62,175 bases of DNA from Bacteroidales bacterium. GTDB lineage: Bacteria > Bacteroidota > Bacteroidia > Bacteroidales > Muribaculaceae. Location of the stretch: the NCBI GenBank assembly GCA_004557385.1, contig SFEA01000009.1, positions 1 to 62,175 of the forward strand. Reading direction: 5' to 3'. This document shows, one piece after another, positions 8,773 through 16,442 of the stretch; positions within the stretch are counted from its first letter, which is position 1; every line of letters starts with the position of its first letter. The notes beneath the pieces were generated by a model. It searched no databases. It was not told where the DNA came from and was given only the letters and a program-made list of their open reading frames with translations. The translations under genes and the position numbers were made by a program.

Positions 8773-10410
8773 ATGGTTTCAGTTGACAATATTGCCGTGG
8801 AATTTTCAGGCACTACCCTATTCTCCGACATCTCCTTTGTTATCAACCCCAGCGACCGTATTGCCTTGATGGGCAAAAACGGAGCTGGCAAAAGCACAAT
8901 GCTGAAAATACTTGCCGGAGTGCGTCAACCCACCCGAGGCAACATCTCATATCCACAGGACACCGTCATTGCCTATCTGCCCCAGCATCTGCTCACACAG
9001 GACAGCCGCACGGTTTTCGAGGAAGCTTCGCAAGCATTCTCACATCTGTTTGAGATGGAGGCAAGAATCAATCGCCTCAACGATGAGCTTGCCACCCGCA
9101 CCGACTACGAAAGCGAGGAATACATGAAAATCATTGAAGAGGTGACAACCCTCGGCGAAAAGTTCTACGCAATTGACATGACACACTTCGATGAGGATGT
9201 TGAGAAAACCCTTCTCGGCCTTGGCTTCTCGCGAAGCGATTTCAACCGCCCCACTTCCGACTTCTCGGGTGGCTGGCGAATGCGCATCGAGTTGGCAAAG
9301 ATGCTGCTGAAGAAACCTGACGTGCTGCTGCTCGATGAGCCTACCAACCACCTCGACATTGAATCGATTCAATGGCTCGAAGATTTCTTGATTGAGAACA
9401 ACCGTGCCGTGGTAGTAATCTCGCACGACCGCACATTCGTCGACCACGTCACCACTCGCACCATCGAGGTCACAATGGGCAAAATTTACGATTACAAAGC
9501 ATCCTATTCACACTACCTTGAGCTGCGCGCCGAACGCCGTGCTCAGCAACAAAAGCAATACGACGAACAACAAAAGATGATTGCCGAAACACGCGCATTC
9601 ATCGAGCGTTTCAAAGGCACTTACAGCAAAACGCTGCAAGTGCAAAGCCGCGTGAAGATGCTTGAAAAACTTCAGCTAATCGAGGTAGACGAAGAAGACA
9701 ATTCGGCACTGCGTCTGAAATTTCCACCTGCACCACGTTCGGGCAACTACCCTGTTATAGCCGACAGTGTGGGCAAATCATACGGCGAACACACAGTGTT
9801 CAGCAATGCGTCGTTCACCATCGAACGCGGACAGAAAGTGGCGTTTGTGGGCAAAAACGGCGAAGGAAAATCTACCATGGTGCGCTGCATAATGAACGAA
9901 ATCACCCACGACGGCACTCTAACCCTTGGGCATAACGTGATGATTGGCTATTTTGCCCAAAATCAGGCTTCGCTGCTCGACGAAAACCTCACTGTGTTTC
10001 AAACTATCGACGACATTGCAAAAGGCGACGTCCGAACAAAAATAAAAGATATGCTTGGCGCATTCATGTTCGGCGGCGAGGAATCGATGAAGAAAGTGAA
10101 AGTGCTTAGCGGCGGCGAACGCACACGCCTTGCCTTGCTGAAGTTGCTGCTCGAGCCAGTGAATTTGCTCATTCTCGACGAGCCTACCAATCACCTCGAC
10201 ATGCGCTCGAAAGACGTGCTGAAAGAAGCGCTGCAAAAATTCGACGGCACACTCATTGTCGTTAGCCACGACCGCGACTTCCTCGACGGTCTTGTTGAGA
10301 ACATATATGAGTTCGGCAACAAGAAAGTAACTCTGCACCTCGAAGGCATCAAAGAATTCATGGAACGCAAGCACCTCGAGAACCTCCGGGAATTAGAGCG
10401 TAAGTCGTGA
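8773..10410 (+). CDS. ABC-F family ATPase (ribosome-associated type)
   Basis: A 545-residue protein with two ATP-binding cassettes and no membrane segments. Walker A is GKNGAGKST (about residue 36) and GKNGEGKST (about 363). The signature motifs are DFSGGWRMRIELAK and LSGGERTRLALLK, and both Walker B regions read L-DEPTNHLD. Between them is a charged linker of about 80 residues (AERRAQQQKQYDEQQK) typical of ABC-F proteins, which enter the ribosomal E site to modulate translation or protect against antibiotics. It is a single-gene unit with its own promoter. The subtype (EttA, Uup, YkpA-like or resistance type) cannot be fixed from sequence alone; a housekeeping role is more likely. Confidence 0.93.
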   Translation: MVSVDNIAVEFSGTTLFSDISFVINPSDRIALMGKNGAGKSTMLKILAGVRQPTRGNISYPQDTVIAYLPQHLLTQDSRTVFEEASQAFSHLFEMEARINRLNDELATRTDYESEEYMKIIEEVTTLGEKFYAIDMTHFDEDVEKTLLGLGFSRSDFNRPTSDFSGGWRMRIELAKMLLKKPDVLLLDEPTNHLDIESIQWLEDFLIENNRAVVVISHDRTFVDHVTTRTIEVTMGKIYDYKASYSHYLELRAERRAQQQKQYDEQQKMIAETRAFIERFKGTYSKTLQVQSRVKMLEKLQLIEVDEEDNSALRLKFPPAPRSGNYPVIADSVGKSYGEHTVFSNASFTIERGQKVAFVGKNGEGKSTMVRCIMNEITHDGTLTLGHNVMIGYFAQNQASLLDENLTVFQTIDDIAKGDVRTKIKDMLGAFMFGGEESMKKVKVLSGGERTRLALLKLLLEPVNLLILDEPTNHLDMRSKDVLKEALQKFDGTLIVVSHDRDFLDGLVENIYEFGNKKVTLHLEGIKEFMERKHLENLRELERKS

Positions 10411-10517
10411 TAGACAGCTGCTTTGCATCAGGCATATCCACATCAGTACAAAAAAGCTGCAGCACGAATAATTGCGAAAGCATCTCTGAGAATCGAAAGT
10501 ATTTTCAACACATTGCC

Positions 10518-10548
10518 TTTGCCTTGAGCAATATTTTCGCTATCTTTG
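10518..10548 (+). promoter_or_regulatory. Promoter of the C1 peptidase gene
   Basis: TTTG (10518-10521), exactly 19 bp, TATCTTTG (10541-10548). Transcription should start near 10555. That rules out the in-frame ATG at 10546, which lies inside the -7 box, and favours the ATG at 10612. Confidence 0.9.
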
Positions 10549-10611
10549 TGGATAAACTATTCAAGCATAAAACAACAATTACATAATCACATAAATAATA
10601 CTAAAATCAAC

Positions 10612-11808
10612 ATGAAAAGAATCCTTTTGAGCCTCGCGCTGTCTGTGCCATTCTGCCTAAGCGTGTCGGCAGCTATCGAAAACCCCGATAGCACTGGTTT
10701 TAAATTCACCGACGTAAAAGTCTGCAATTCTACTTCTGTAAAGAACCAAGCAAAATCAGGCACATGTTGGTGCTTCTCGGGAAACTCGTTCCTCGAAGAC
10801 GAAATCCTCAGAATCACAGGTAAAGAATACGACCTTTCTGAAATGTTCATTGTGAGAATGTGCTACCTCGACAAGGCAGAAAAATACATTCGCATGAACG
10901 GTCACATCAATTTCAACCAAGGCGGCAGCGTTCTCGACAACGCCTACGTTTGGGACAAATATGGCATGATGCCAGAAGATGCATACAAAGGATTGAACTA
11001 TGGTGAAGATAACCACAACCACAGCGAGGTGTGCAACGCCATGATTGCTTATTTGAATGAAATCAACAAGAAACCGGGTCGCAAGCTTTCCACTGCGTGG
11101 CTCAACGGACTTGCCGGCATTATGGACGCTTATTTCGGACAGGTGCCCGAAACATTCACTTACGAAGGCAAATCTTACACTCCTCAATCGTTTGCTAAAT
11201 CGCTCGGCCTTGACATGAACAACTACATGGCTTTCACATCGTTCTCGCACCATCCATTCAACAAACCTTGCGGACTGGAAGTTGCCGACAACTGGTTGTG
11301 GGGTCAATATATGAATGTCACCATCGACGACCTCAAGAGCATTGTTGATTACGCAGTTGAAAACGGATATCCCGTAGCTTGGGGCGCCGACGTGAGCGAA
11401 GGCGGTTTCAAGTGGAACAAGGGTTATGCCGTTATTCCCGAAGAAACTAAAGAATCTGACCTTGAAGGCACTGAATTGTCGCGCTGGGTGGCACTGAGCG
11501 CCAAGGAAAAAGAAAACAAACGCTTCAACATCAAGGGTCCGGTGAAAGAAATCACCGTTACTCAAGAGTCGCGCCAACAAATGTTCGACAGTCAAGAGAC
11601 CACCGACGACCACGGAATGGTTATTGAAGGTTATGCTACCGACCAAAACGGCAAACGCTACTACAAGGTGAAAAACTCATGGGACGATAAACATATCTAT
11701 AAAGGATATTTCTATGTTTCCGAAGCATATTTCATGGCAAAAACTTTAAGCATTCTTGTCAACAAAGATGCAGTGCCAAAATCAGTGATGAAGAAACTTA
11801 GCAAATAA
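10612..11808 (+). CDS. Secreted C1 (papain-like) cysteine peptidase, aminopeptidase C/bleomycin hydrolase family
   Basis: A 398-residue protein from the ATG at 10612, which begins a clear signal peptide (ILLSLALSVPFCLSVSAA). The earlier in-frame ATG falls inside the promoter. Catalytic residues fit the bleomycin hydrolase/PepC fold: Cys in SGTCWCFSGNSF (about residue 51), His in DDHGMVIEGYA and Asn in YYKVKNSWDD. Family members are cytosolic aminopeptidases, but Bacteroidetes carry exported copies that process peptides in the periplasm. It stands alone, with its own promoter and a strong terminator. The signal peptide is seen directly; the exact substrate is not known. Confidence 0.92.
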   Translation: MKRILLSLALSVPFCLSVSAAIENPDSTGFKFTDVKVCNSTSVKNQAKSGTCWCFSGNSFLEDEILRITGKEYDLSEMFIVRMCYLDKAEKYIRMNGHINFNQGGSVLDNAYVWDKYGMMPEDAYKGLNYGEDNHNHSEVCNAMIAYLNEINKKPGRKLSTAWLNGLAGIMDAYFGQVPETFTYEGKSYTPQSFAKSLGLDMNNYMAFTSFSHHPFNKPCGLEVADNWLWGQYMNVTIDDLKSIVDYAVENGYPVAWGADVSEGGFKWNKGYAVIPEETKESDLEGTELSRWVALSAKEKENKRFNIKGPVKEITVTQESRQQMFDSQETTDDHGMVIEGYATDQNGKRYYKVKNSWDDKHIYKGYFYVSEAYFMAKTLSILVNKDAVPKSVMKKLSK

Positions 11809-11832
11809 GAAATATTATTTCCCATACGCATT

Positions 11833-11880
11833 GCGTGGCTGCAACTAACAAATTCGTTGTTACAGCCACGCAAATTTTTT
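11833..11880 (+). terminator. Terminator of the C1 peptidase gene
   Basis: GCGTGGCTG (11833-11841) pairs with CAGCCACGC (11863-11871). An inner stem TAACAA/TTGTTA closes an ATTCG loop, and AAATTTTTT follows. Confidence 0.9.
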
Positions 11881-11926
11881 CCAGCGTTACACTACACACA
11901 TCGCAAGTGTAGCAAAACGCAAAAGA

Positions 11927-11951
11927 GCGTGAACATCAAAAATGCTCACGC
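11927..11951 (-). terminator. Terminator of the PerR-rubrerythrin operon
   Basis: GCGTGA and TCACGC pair with a one-base internal mismatch and an inner CAT/ATG. The hairpin lies about 50 bp after the rubrerythrin stop, with a T-run on the minus strand. Confidence 0.65.
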
Positions 11952-12003
11952 CCATTCTTTTAAATCAAAATAAATTATACCCAGCGTATCTTGCTATACA
12001 TAA

Positions 12004-12552
12004 TCATTTCTTGAAATATCTTTCATACAAGCCCTTGAAGCCACGACCGTGACGAGCTTCGTCCTTAGCCATTTCGTGAACAGTGTCGTGAATAGCATCG
12101 AGGTTAGCAGCCTTTGCATTCTTTGCAATGCGCATCTTGTCTTCGCAAGCACCCGATTCAGCATTCATGCGCTTTTCGAGGTTGGTCTTGGTGTCCCATA
12201 CAACATCGCCAAGAAGTTCAGCAAACTTAGCAGCGTGTTCTGCTTCTTCCCATGCGTAGCGCTTGAAAGCTTCGGCAACTTCAGGATAACCTTCGCGGTC
12301 AGCTTGACGCGACATAGCCAGATACATACCCACTTCGGTGCATTCACCCATAAAGTGTGCATTGAGGTCAGCAATCATCTCGTCGCCTGTACCCTTAGCT
12401 ACACCAAGTTCGTGCTCGGTAACAAAGTTAAGTTCGTCGCTTACCATTTCTTTGAATTTCGACTTTGGTTGCTTGCATTGTGGGCAGAATTCAGGAGCTT
12501 CATCACCTTCGTAAACATAGCCACATACTGTGCATTGAAATTTCTTTGCCAT
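12004..12552 (-). CDS. Rubrerythrin with N-terminal rubredoxin domain
   Basis: A 182-residue cytosolic peroxide reductase. It begins with a rubredoxin-like iron site (CTVCGYVYEG, then FCPQCKQPKSKF) and continues into a ferritin-like four-helix domain with the diiron ligand motifs ECTEVGMYLAMSRQADREG, WEEAEHAAKF and DEARHGRGFKGLYER. The rubredoxin at the N-terminus makes it the 'reverse' domain order compared with classical rubrerythrin. ATG at 12552 (MAKKF) is chosen over an upstream TTG. It lies 46 bp behind a Fur/PerR-family gene on the same strand with no terminator between, so the two form an operon for reducing hydrogen peroxide in an anaerobe. Confidence 0.95.
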   Translation of the reverse strand: MAKKFQCTVCGYVYEGDEAPEFCPQCKQPKSKFKEMVSDELNFVTEHELGVAKGTGDEMIADLNAHFMGECTEVGMYLAMSRQADREGYPEVAEAFKRYAWEEAEHAAKFAELLGDVVWDTKTNLEKRMNAESGACEDKMRIAKNAKAANLDAIHDTVHEMAKDEARHGRGFKGLYERYFKK

Positions 12553-12607
12553 AATAATCAATTGTTTTTTTAAGTTATTAGTTAATTCTATTATTGTATT
12601 CTCGTTG

Positions 12608-13018
12608 TTAATTTTCTTTTCTCAAACATTCGGGACATATACCACTATAATACACTTGCAGGTCTTCCATCATATATCCGTTGTCGATTTGCAACGCTTC
12701 CAAGCCGGCTTCGCTTATCGACATATCATGTATTTTACCGCACTGTCTGCATCTGAAATGCGCATGAGCATGCGTATATCCGTCGTAGTGCGACATCTTT
12801 GAATCGATGGTCAACTCCAAAACAGCCTTTTGTTTCACCAACAGCTCCAAAGTGTTATACACCGTGGTCTTCGACAATGTGGGCATATCCTTTGACAATG
12901 CAACATATATCTCGTCGACAGTGGGATGCGTGCGATGCTCCAACAAATAGTTCATAACCGCTATTCGCTGAACCGACGGCCTAACTCCATGCCTTATTAG
13001 ATGTTCTGTCGCTGTCAT
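12608..13018 (-). CDS. Fur-family regulator, PerR-like
   Basis: A 136-residue metalloregulator. The N-terminal winged helix includes PSVQRIAVMNYLLEHRTHPT and SKTTVYNTLELLVK. The C-terminal half has the HAHAHFRCRQCGKIHD metal-binding region and a second cysteine pair (CPEC) that would hold structural zinc. Because it leads an operon with rubrerythrin and has a perfect palindrome over its own promoter, a peroxide-sensing PerR role is more likely than iron-sensing Fur. In the family, metal-catalysed histidine oxidation releases the repressor; that this one does so is inference. Confidence 0.9.
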   Translation of the reverse strand: MTATEHLIRHGVRPSVQRIAVMNYLLEHRTHPTVDEIYVALSKDMPTLSKTTVYNTLELLVKQKAVLELTIDSKMSHYDGYTHAHAHFRCRQCGKIHDMSISEAGLEALQIDNGYMMEDLQVYYSGICPECLRKEN

Positions 13019-13043
13019 AGTTTTAACATATTTGAAATCATTA

Positions 13044-13092
13044 CAAATTTACAATAATTTTTATTTACTACAAAATTATTGCGAATAATTTT
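13044..13092 (-). promoter_or_regulatory. Promoter and palindromic operator of the PerR-rubrerythrin operon
   Basis: On the minus strand, TTTG (complement of 13071-13074), 19 bp, TAAATTTG (complement of 13044-13051) form a consensus promoter 26 bp upstream of the regulator start. Overlapping the -33 box is a perfect inverted repeat at 13072-13092: half-site AAAATTATT, spacer GCG, then AATAATTTT. Its size (two 9-bp A/T-rich arms) and position fit a Fur/PerR box by which the regulator represses its own operon. Confidence 0.85.
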
Positions 13093-13212
13093 CAACAAAA
13101 ATAACTAATATTTTTTCAAAATAGTTCATTTATTTGTTCAAAAAATGCTAAACCCGGCAAAAATTCACGTTTCGGCAATATATTATATATTGTATTACGA
13201 GAGAAGATTTAT

Positions 13213-13220
13213 TACTTTTG
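13213..13220 (+). promoter_or_regulatory. -7 promoter element of ung
   Basis: TACTTTTG matches TAnnTTTG 31 bp before the ung ATG. Only a weak TTG-like box lies at the -33 position. Confidence 0.6.
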
Positions 13221-13250
13221 CATATAGTATAGCACTAAACGAAAAACAAT

Positions 13251-13913
13251 ATGGACGTAAAGATTGAAGAAAGCTGGAAGCAAGAATTATCTGACGAATG
13301 GTCGAAAGACTATTTTGTCCGGCTCACCAACTTTGTCCGCAACGAATATGCTACAAAACAAATTTTTCCTCCGGGACGACAAATTTTTGCAGCCTTCAAT
13401 GCCACCCCATTCAACGAGGTGAAAGTGGTGATTCTTGGTCAAGACCCATATCACGATGTCGGTCAAGCCAATGGTCTCTGTTTTTCGGTTAACGACGGGA
13501 TTCAGTTTCCGCCTTCGCTACGCAATATCTTCCAGGAGATTCACAACGACGTCGGTTCGCCAATACCGCAAAGCGGCGATTTAACCCGATGGGCAAAGCA
13601 AGGCGTGCTGTTGCTAAACGCAACGCTCACCGTTGAAGCACACAAAGCTGCCTCTCATCAGCGACAGGGTTGGGAGCAATTCACCGATGAAGTAATCAGT
13701 CATCTCTCGAACCACCGACAAAATTTGGTGTTTATTCTATGGGGAAGTTATGCCATAAGCAAGCGGTCGCTCATCGACCCCGACAAGCACCTGATTCTCA
13801 CCTCGGTGCATCCGTCGCCACTTTCGGCATATCGTGGATTCTTTGGCAACAAGCACTTCTCAAAGGCAAACAACTATTTGGTTGAACACGGCAAAACCCC
13901 AATAACATGGTAA
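13251..13913 (+). CDS. ung: Uracil-DNA glycosylase, family 1
   Basis: A 220-residue base-excision repair enzyme that removes uracil from DNA. The catalytic water-activating loop GQDPYHDVGQANGL (about residues 63-76), the uracil-recognition segment FPPSLRNIF, LLLNATLTV, and the leucine-loop motif HPSPLSAYRGFFG (about 187-199) are all present. Length equals the family norm. The stop overlaps the start of the next gene by 7 bases, so the two are likely translationally coupled. Confidence 0.97.
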   Translation: MDVKIEESWKQELSDEWSKDYFVRLTNFVRNEYATKQIFPPGRQIFAAFNATPFNEVKVVILGQDPYHDVGQANGLCFSVNDGIQFPPSLRNIFQEIHNDVGSPIPQSGDLTRWAKQGVLLLNATLTVEAHKAASHQRQGWEQFTDEVISHLSNHRQNLVFILWGSYAISKRSLIDPDKHLILTSVHPSPLSAYRGFFGNKHFSKANNYLVEHGKTPITW

Positions 13914-15175
13914 ACCGATTTCTTGCCATATTAGCCTCCGTTTTACTTGCATTTGGCATTTACACAAATGCTGAGCCTTTGCATTCGCAGGTGTTCGACA
14001 ATTCATTTCGCACAATAGAGATTTCTCCTCTCAGCAATTCCTACTTGCCACCCATTTGGGTGATGGGACAAGACGACAACCCGCTTGTGGTGTCGTTCGA
14101 CAATTTGAGCGAAGATAGAAAATATCTTCGCTACAGTTTGGTACACTGCAACAGCGACTGGACTCCATCGCAATTGCAAGAAAGCGAATACACCAACAGC
14201 TTTAACTATGCCGACATCGAAAACTACAAGTATTCGTCGAACACATTTGCGCACTATGTTCACTACAGCTTCACGCTGCCCAACGAGAATATGCAGCTAC
14301 TACGCTCAGGCAATTACATAGTGAAGGTGTATGAGCAAGACAACCCCGACGAGATATTGTTTCAGACGCGATTCTCAGTATGCGAGAACATTGCCACGAT
14401 GAAATCATCAGTTTCGTCGCGCACCGACATCGACTACAACGAGCGACATCAGCAAATAGAGGTTGAAGTAATCGACCACAATCACAGCGTTAACGACCCG
14501 TTCAACGATTTGACTCTTATCGTATCTCAAAACACCAGGCTCGATAACGAGGTGACAATCAAACGGCCTCTGCTGGTGAGCGGCAACCGCTACACATTCA
14601 GCCACAACAGCCAGCTGATTTTCCCGGCAGGAAACGAATACCGCCGAATTGAAACAGTAGCCATAAATGCTCCTTCAATGGGCGTGATGAACATGCAATT
14701 CTATGAGCCATATTATCATGCAATACTACGCACCGACAATCCTCGCGCCGACCAACCATACTACTACGACAAGACCCAAAACGGGCACTTCACCATACGC
14801 AATTGGGAAAGCGAACACTCTGATGTTGAAGCCGACTACGTGGTCACGCATTTTTCGCTTGACACCGACGGACCTTTAACCGGTGGCGACATCTACATCG
14901 ACGGAGAATTTGCCGAGCACCTCAGCAAGAATTCTCGCAAGATGGTTTACGACGCCTCGTCGGGACTTTACACTGCCGATATCCTGCTAAAGCAAGGCGC
15001 CTACAACTACCAATACCTCTGGCTGCCCGACGGAGTTTCAGTTGGCAGCACCTCGCTTATCGAAGGCGATAAATATCAAACTGTCAACGAATATTTGGTG
15101 AAACTTTACCAACGTCGGCCTGGCGACCGCTACGACCGCTTCATCGGTTTCGGCATTACATTCTCAGGTAAATAA
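13907..15175 (+). CDS. DUF5103 protein (type IX secretion plug-like)
   Basis: A 422-residue exported protein with a signal peptide (FLAILASVLLAFGIYTNAEP). The region with FDNSFRTIEISPL, YLRYSLVHCNSDWTPSQLQE and FTLPNENMQLLRSGNYIVKV matches the DUF5103 family. Its members are annotated as the plug protein that seals the SprA translocon of the type IX secretion system. The remainder is beta-rich and would lie in the periplasm or outer membrane. It overlaps ung by 7 bases, which is probably compact packing and not a functional link. No other T9SS gene is in the window, so the plug function here is inferred from the family only. Confidence 0.82.
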   Translation: MVNRFLAILASVLLAFGIYTNAEPLHSQVFDNSFRTIEISPLSNSYLPPIWVMGQDDNPLVVSFDNLSEDRKYLRYSLVHCNSDWTPSQLQESEYTNSFNYADIENYKYSSNTFAHYVHYSFTLPNENMQLLRSGNYIVKVYEQDNPDEILFQTRFSVCENIATMKSSVSSRTDIDYNERHQQIEVEVIDHNHSVNDPFNDLTLIVSQNTRLDNEVTIKRPLLVSGNRYTFSHNSQLIFPAGNEYRRIETVAINAPSMGVMNMQFYEPYYHAILRTDNPRADQPYYYDKTQNGHFTIRNWESEHSDVEADYVVTHFSLDTDGPLTGGDIYIDGEFAEHLSKNSRKMVYDASSGLYTADILLKQGAYNYQYLWLPDGVSVGSTSLIEGDKYQTVNEYLVKLYQRRPGDRYDRFIGFGITFSGK

Positions 15176-15220
15176 ACATCTCCGCTGCAACTGGCATATT
15201 CAGCCATTACGACAAATTTA

Positions 15221-15252
15221 TTTGCCGTTTCACTCGGTTTTTACTAACTTTG
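15221..15252 (+). promoter_or_regulatory. Promoter of tRNA-Arg(CCG)
   Basis: TTTG (15221-15224), 20 bp, TAACTTTG (15245-15252), 22 bp before the tRNA 5' end. Confidence 0.8.
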
Positions 15253-15274
15253 CAGTCACATCACGAACAACAAG

Positions 15275-15346
15275 GCGCCCATAGTTCAATGGATAGAATA
15301 TTGGATTCCGGTTCCAACGATTGGAGTTCGAATCTCCATGGGCGTA
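15275..15346 (+). tRNA. tRNA-Arg, anticodon CCG
   Basis: A full cloverleaf can be drawn. The acceptor GCGCCCA pairs with TGGGCGT (G-T at the first pair), the D stem is GTTC/GAAT, the anticodon stem TTGGA/TCCAA encloses loop TTCCGGT, and the T stem TGGAG/CTCCA encloses TTCGAAT. The anticodon CCG reads CGG. The 3' CCA is not encoded. Confidence 0.95.
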
Positions 15347-15355
15347 CACAACACT

Positions 15356-15386
15356 AAAGGTTATGCACATACGCTGCGTAACCTTT
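15356..15386. terminator. Terminator shared by tRNA-Arg(CCG) and the convergent acyltransferase gene
   Basis: AAAGGTTA (15356-15363) pairs with TAACCTTT (15379-15386). It follows the tRNA by 9 bases and overlaps the stop of the minus-strand acyltransferase gene. Confidence 0.65.
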
Positions 15387-16407
15387 ATTGCTTTTGTGCA
15401 AACGGTTTAATCAATTCCTCCTGAGCGGTAAATTTCGGGAACAGGCGTATCATTATTGGAATCAGCACCATCTCGCTGCCTACCACCATTGCATACACCA
15501 CCCAATTGTTAACCTCTGCCCCATTGAACATCACCGACGAAACCATCTCTGCCAACCGCATCATAAACTTTATCATCAAAATGTGCGTGCCCAGCACCAC
15601 TATTGAATAACGGCCAATAAAGGTGATGACTGGCAACTTTGGCATATTCTTGCTGAACCAAAACAATCCGAGTATTGCGACAAACGGCACAACATATAGC
15701 CTGTAGAACTTTGGTTCGCTCTGAATGAGCAGATTAATTTTCGACGACACGAAATACAGCAACACCAGCAGAGGCACAATCACAAGCAATCCCCACTTAT
15801 CCCATTTTTTGTTTTTGGCGATAAAACCTGCCGACTTCACCTCCGACCCAAGCACAAAATAAGGCATAGCCATCAGTGCAGTGTCGAGGAACATCGGGTT
15901 ATTGAATATCGGAAACTTTCTGAAATACCATGCCACAAATGCCAGCAACATTATCAGCGCATACCTACCTAAGCGTTTTGGACAGATCTGTAACAACACA
16001 TAATACAGCACATTCACCTCAAAGAGGCTTATCAAAAACCACAACGGCGTGTTGTAGTGGTAGTATCGTCGCATAACGGGGTCGGCAAACGAACTCCATT
16101 CCCATTCGCCCATCCAGCTTGCGCTGAAAGCATACCACATCACGCAATGCACCACGCAAGTAAGCAGCATGAAGAAAACGTATGGCACAATGATGTTATT
16201 GGTTTTCCTTCTCACAAAATCAACAAATCCATCATATTGCTTGAAGAACATTCCCGAGAGGAAATAATACATCGGAATTCTGAAGGATTGAAGCATCAAA
16301 TTGATGCGCAACGGAAAAATATCGTTGTCGATGTGAAACGCCACTATCAGAAGGATGCAAAAGCCCTTCATAAAATCGACATAAACCAACCTGTTCTTTT
16401 TCTCCAC
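15385..16407 (-). CDS. Acyltransferase 3 family membrane protein
   Basis: A 340-residue integral membrane protein with about ten helices. The N-terminus has the family signature (RLVYVDFMKGFCILLIVAFH, with the catalytic-type histidine in AFHID), followed by RIPMYYFLSGMFF and NTPLWFLISLF. Acyltransferase 3 proteins move acetyl or other acyl groups across the membrane onto glycans such as O-antigen, peptidoglycan or exopolysaccharide. It is followed on the same strand by no close gene and faces the tRNA. The acceptor glycan is unknown. Confidence 0.9.
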   Translation of the reverse strand: MEKKNRLVYVDFMKGFCILLIVAFHIDNDIFPLRINLMLQSFRIPMYYFLSGMFFKQYDGFVDFVRRKTNNIIVPYVFFMLLTCVVHCVMWYAFSASWMGEWEWSSFADPVMRRYYHYNTPLWFLISLFEVNVLYYVLLQICPKRLGRYALIMLLAFVAWYFRKFPIFNNPMFLDTALMAMPYFVLGSEVKSAGFIAKNKKWDKWGLLVIVPLLVLLYFVSSKINLLIQSEPKFYRLYVVPFVAILGLFWFSKNMPKLPVITFIGRYSIVVLGTHILMIKFMMRLAEMVSSVMFNGAEVNNWVVYAMVVGSEMVLIPIMIRLFPKFTAQEELIKPFAQKQ

Positions 16408-16442
16408 CGACGTTAGTATTTTATGGTTTCAATATTTAGCGC

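Noticed and set aside
10546..10611. Longer N-terminus for the C1 peptidase
   Set aside because: The upstream ATG is inside the -7 box, and the signal peptide begins at 10612.
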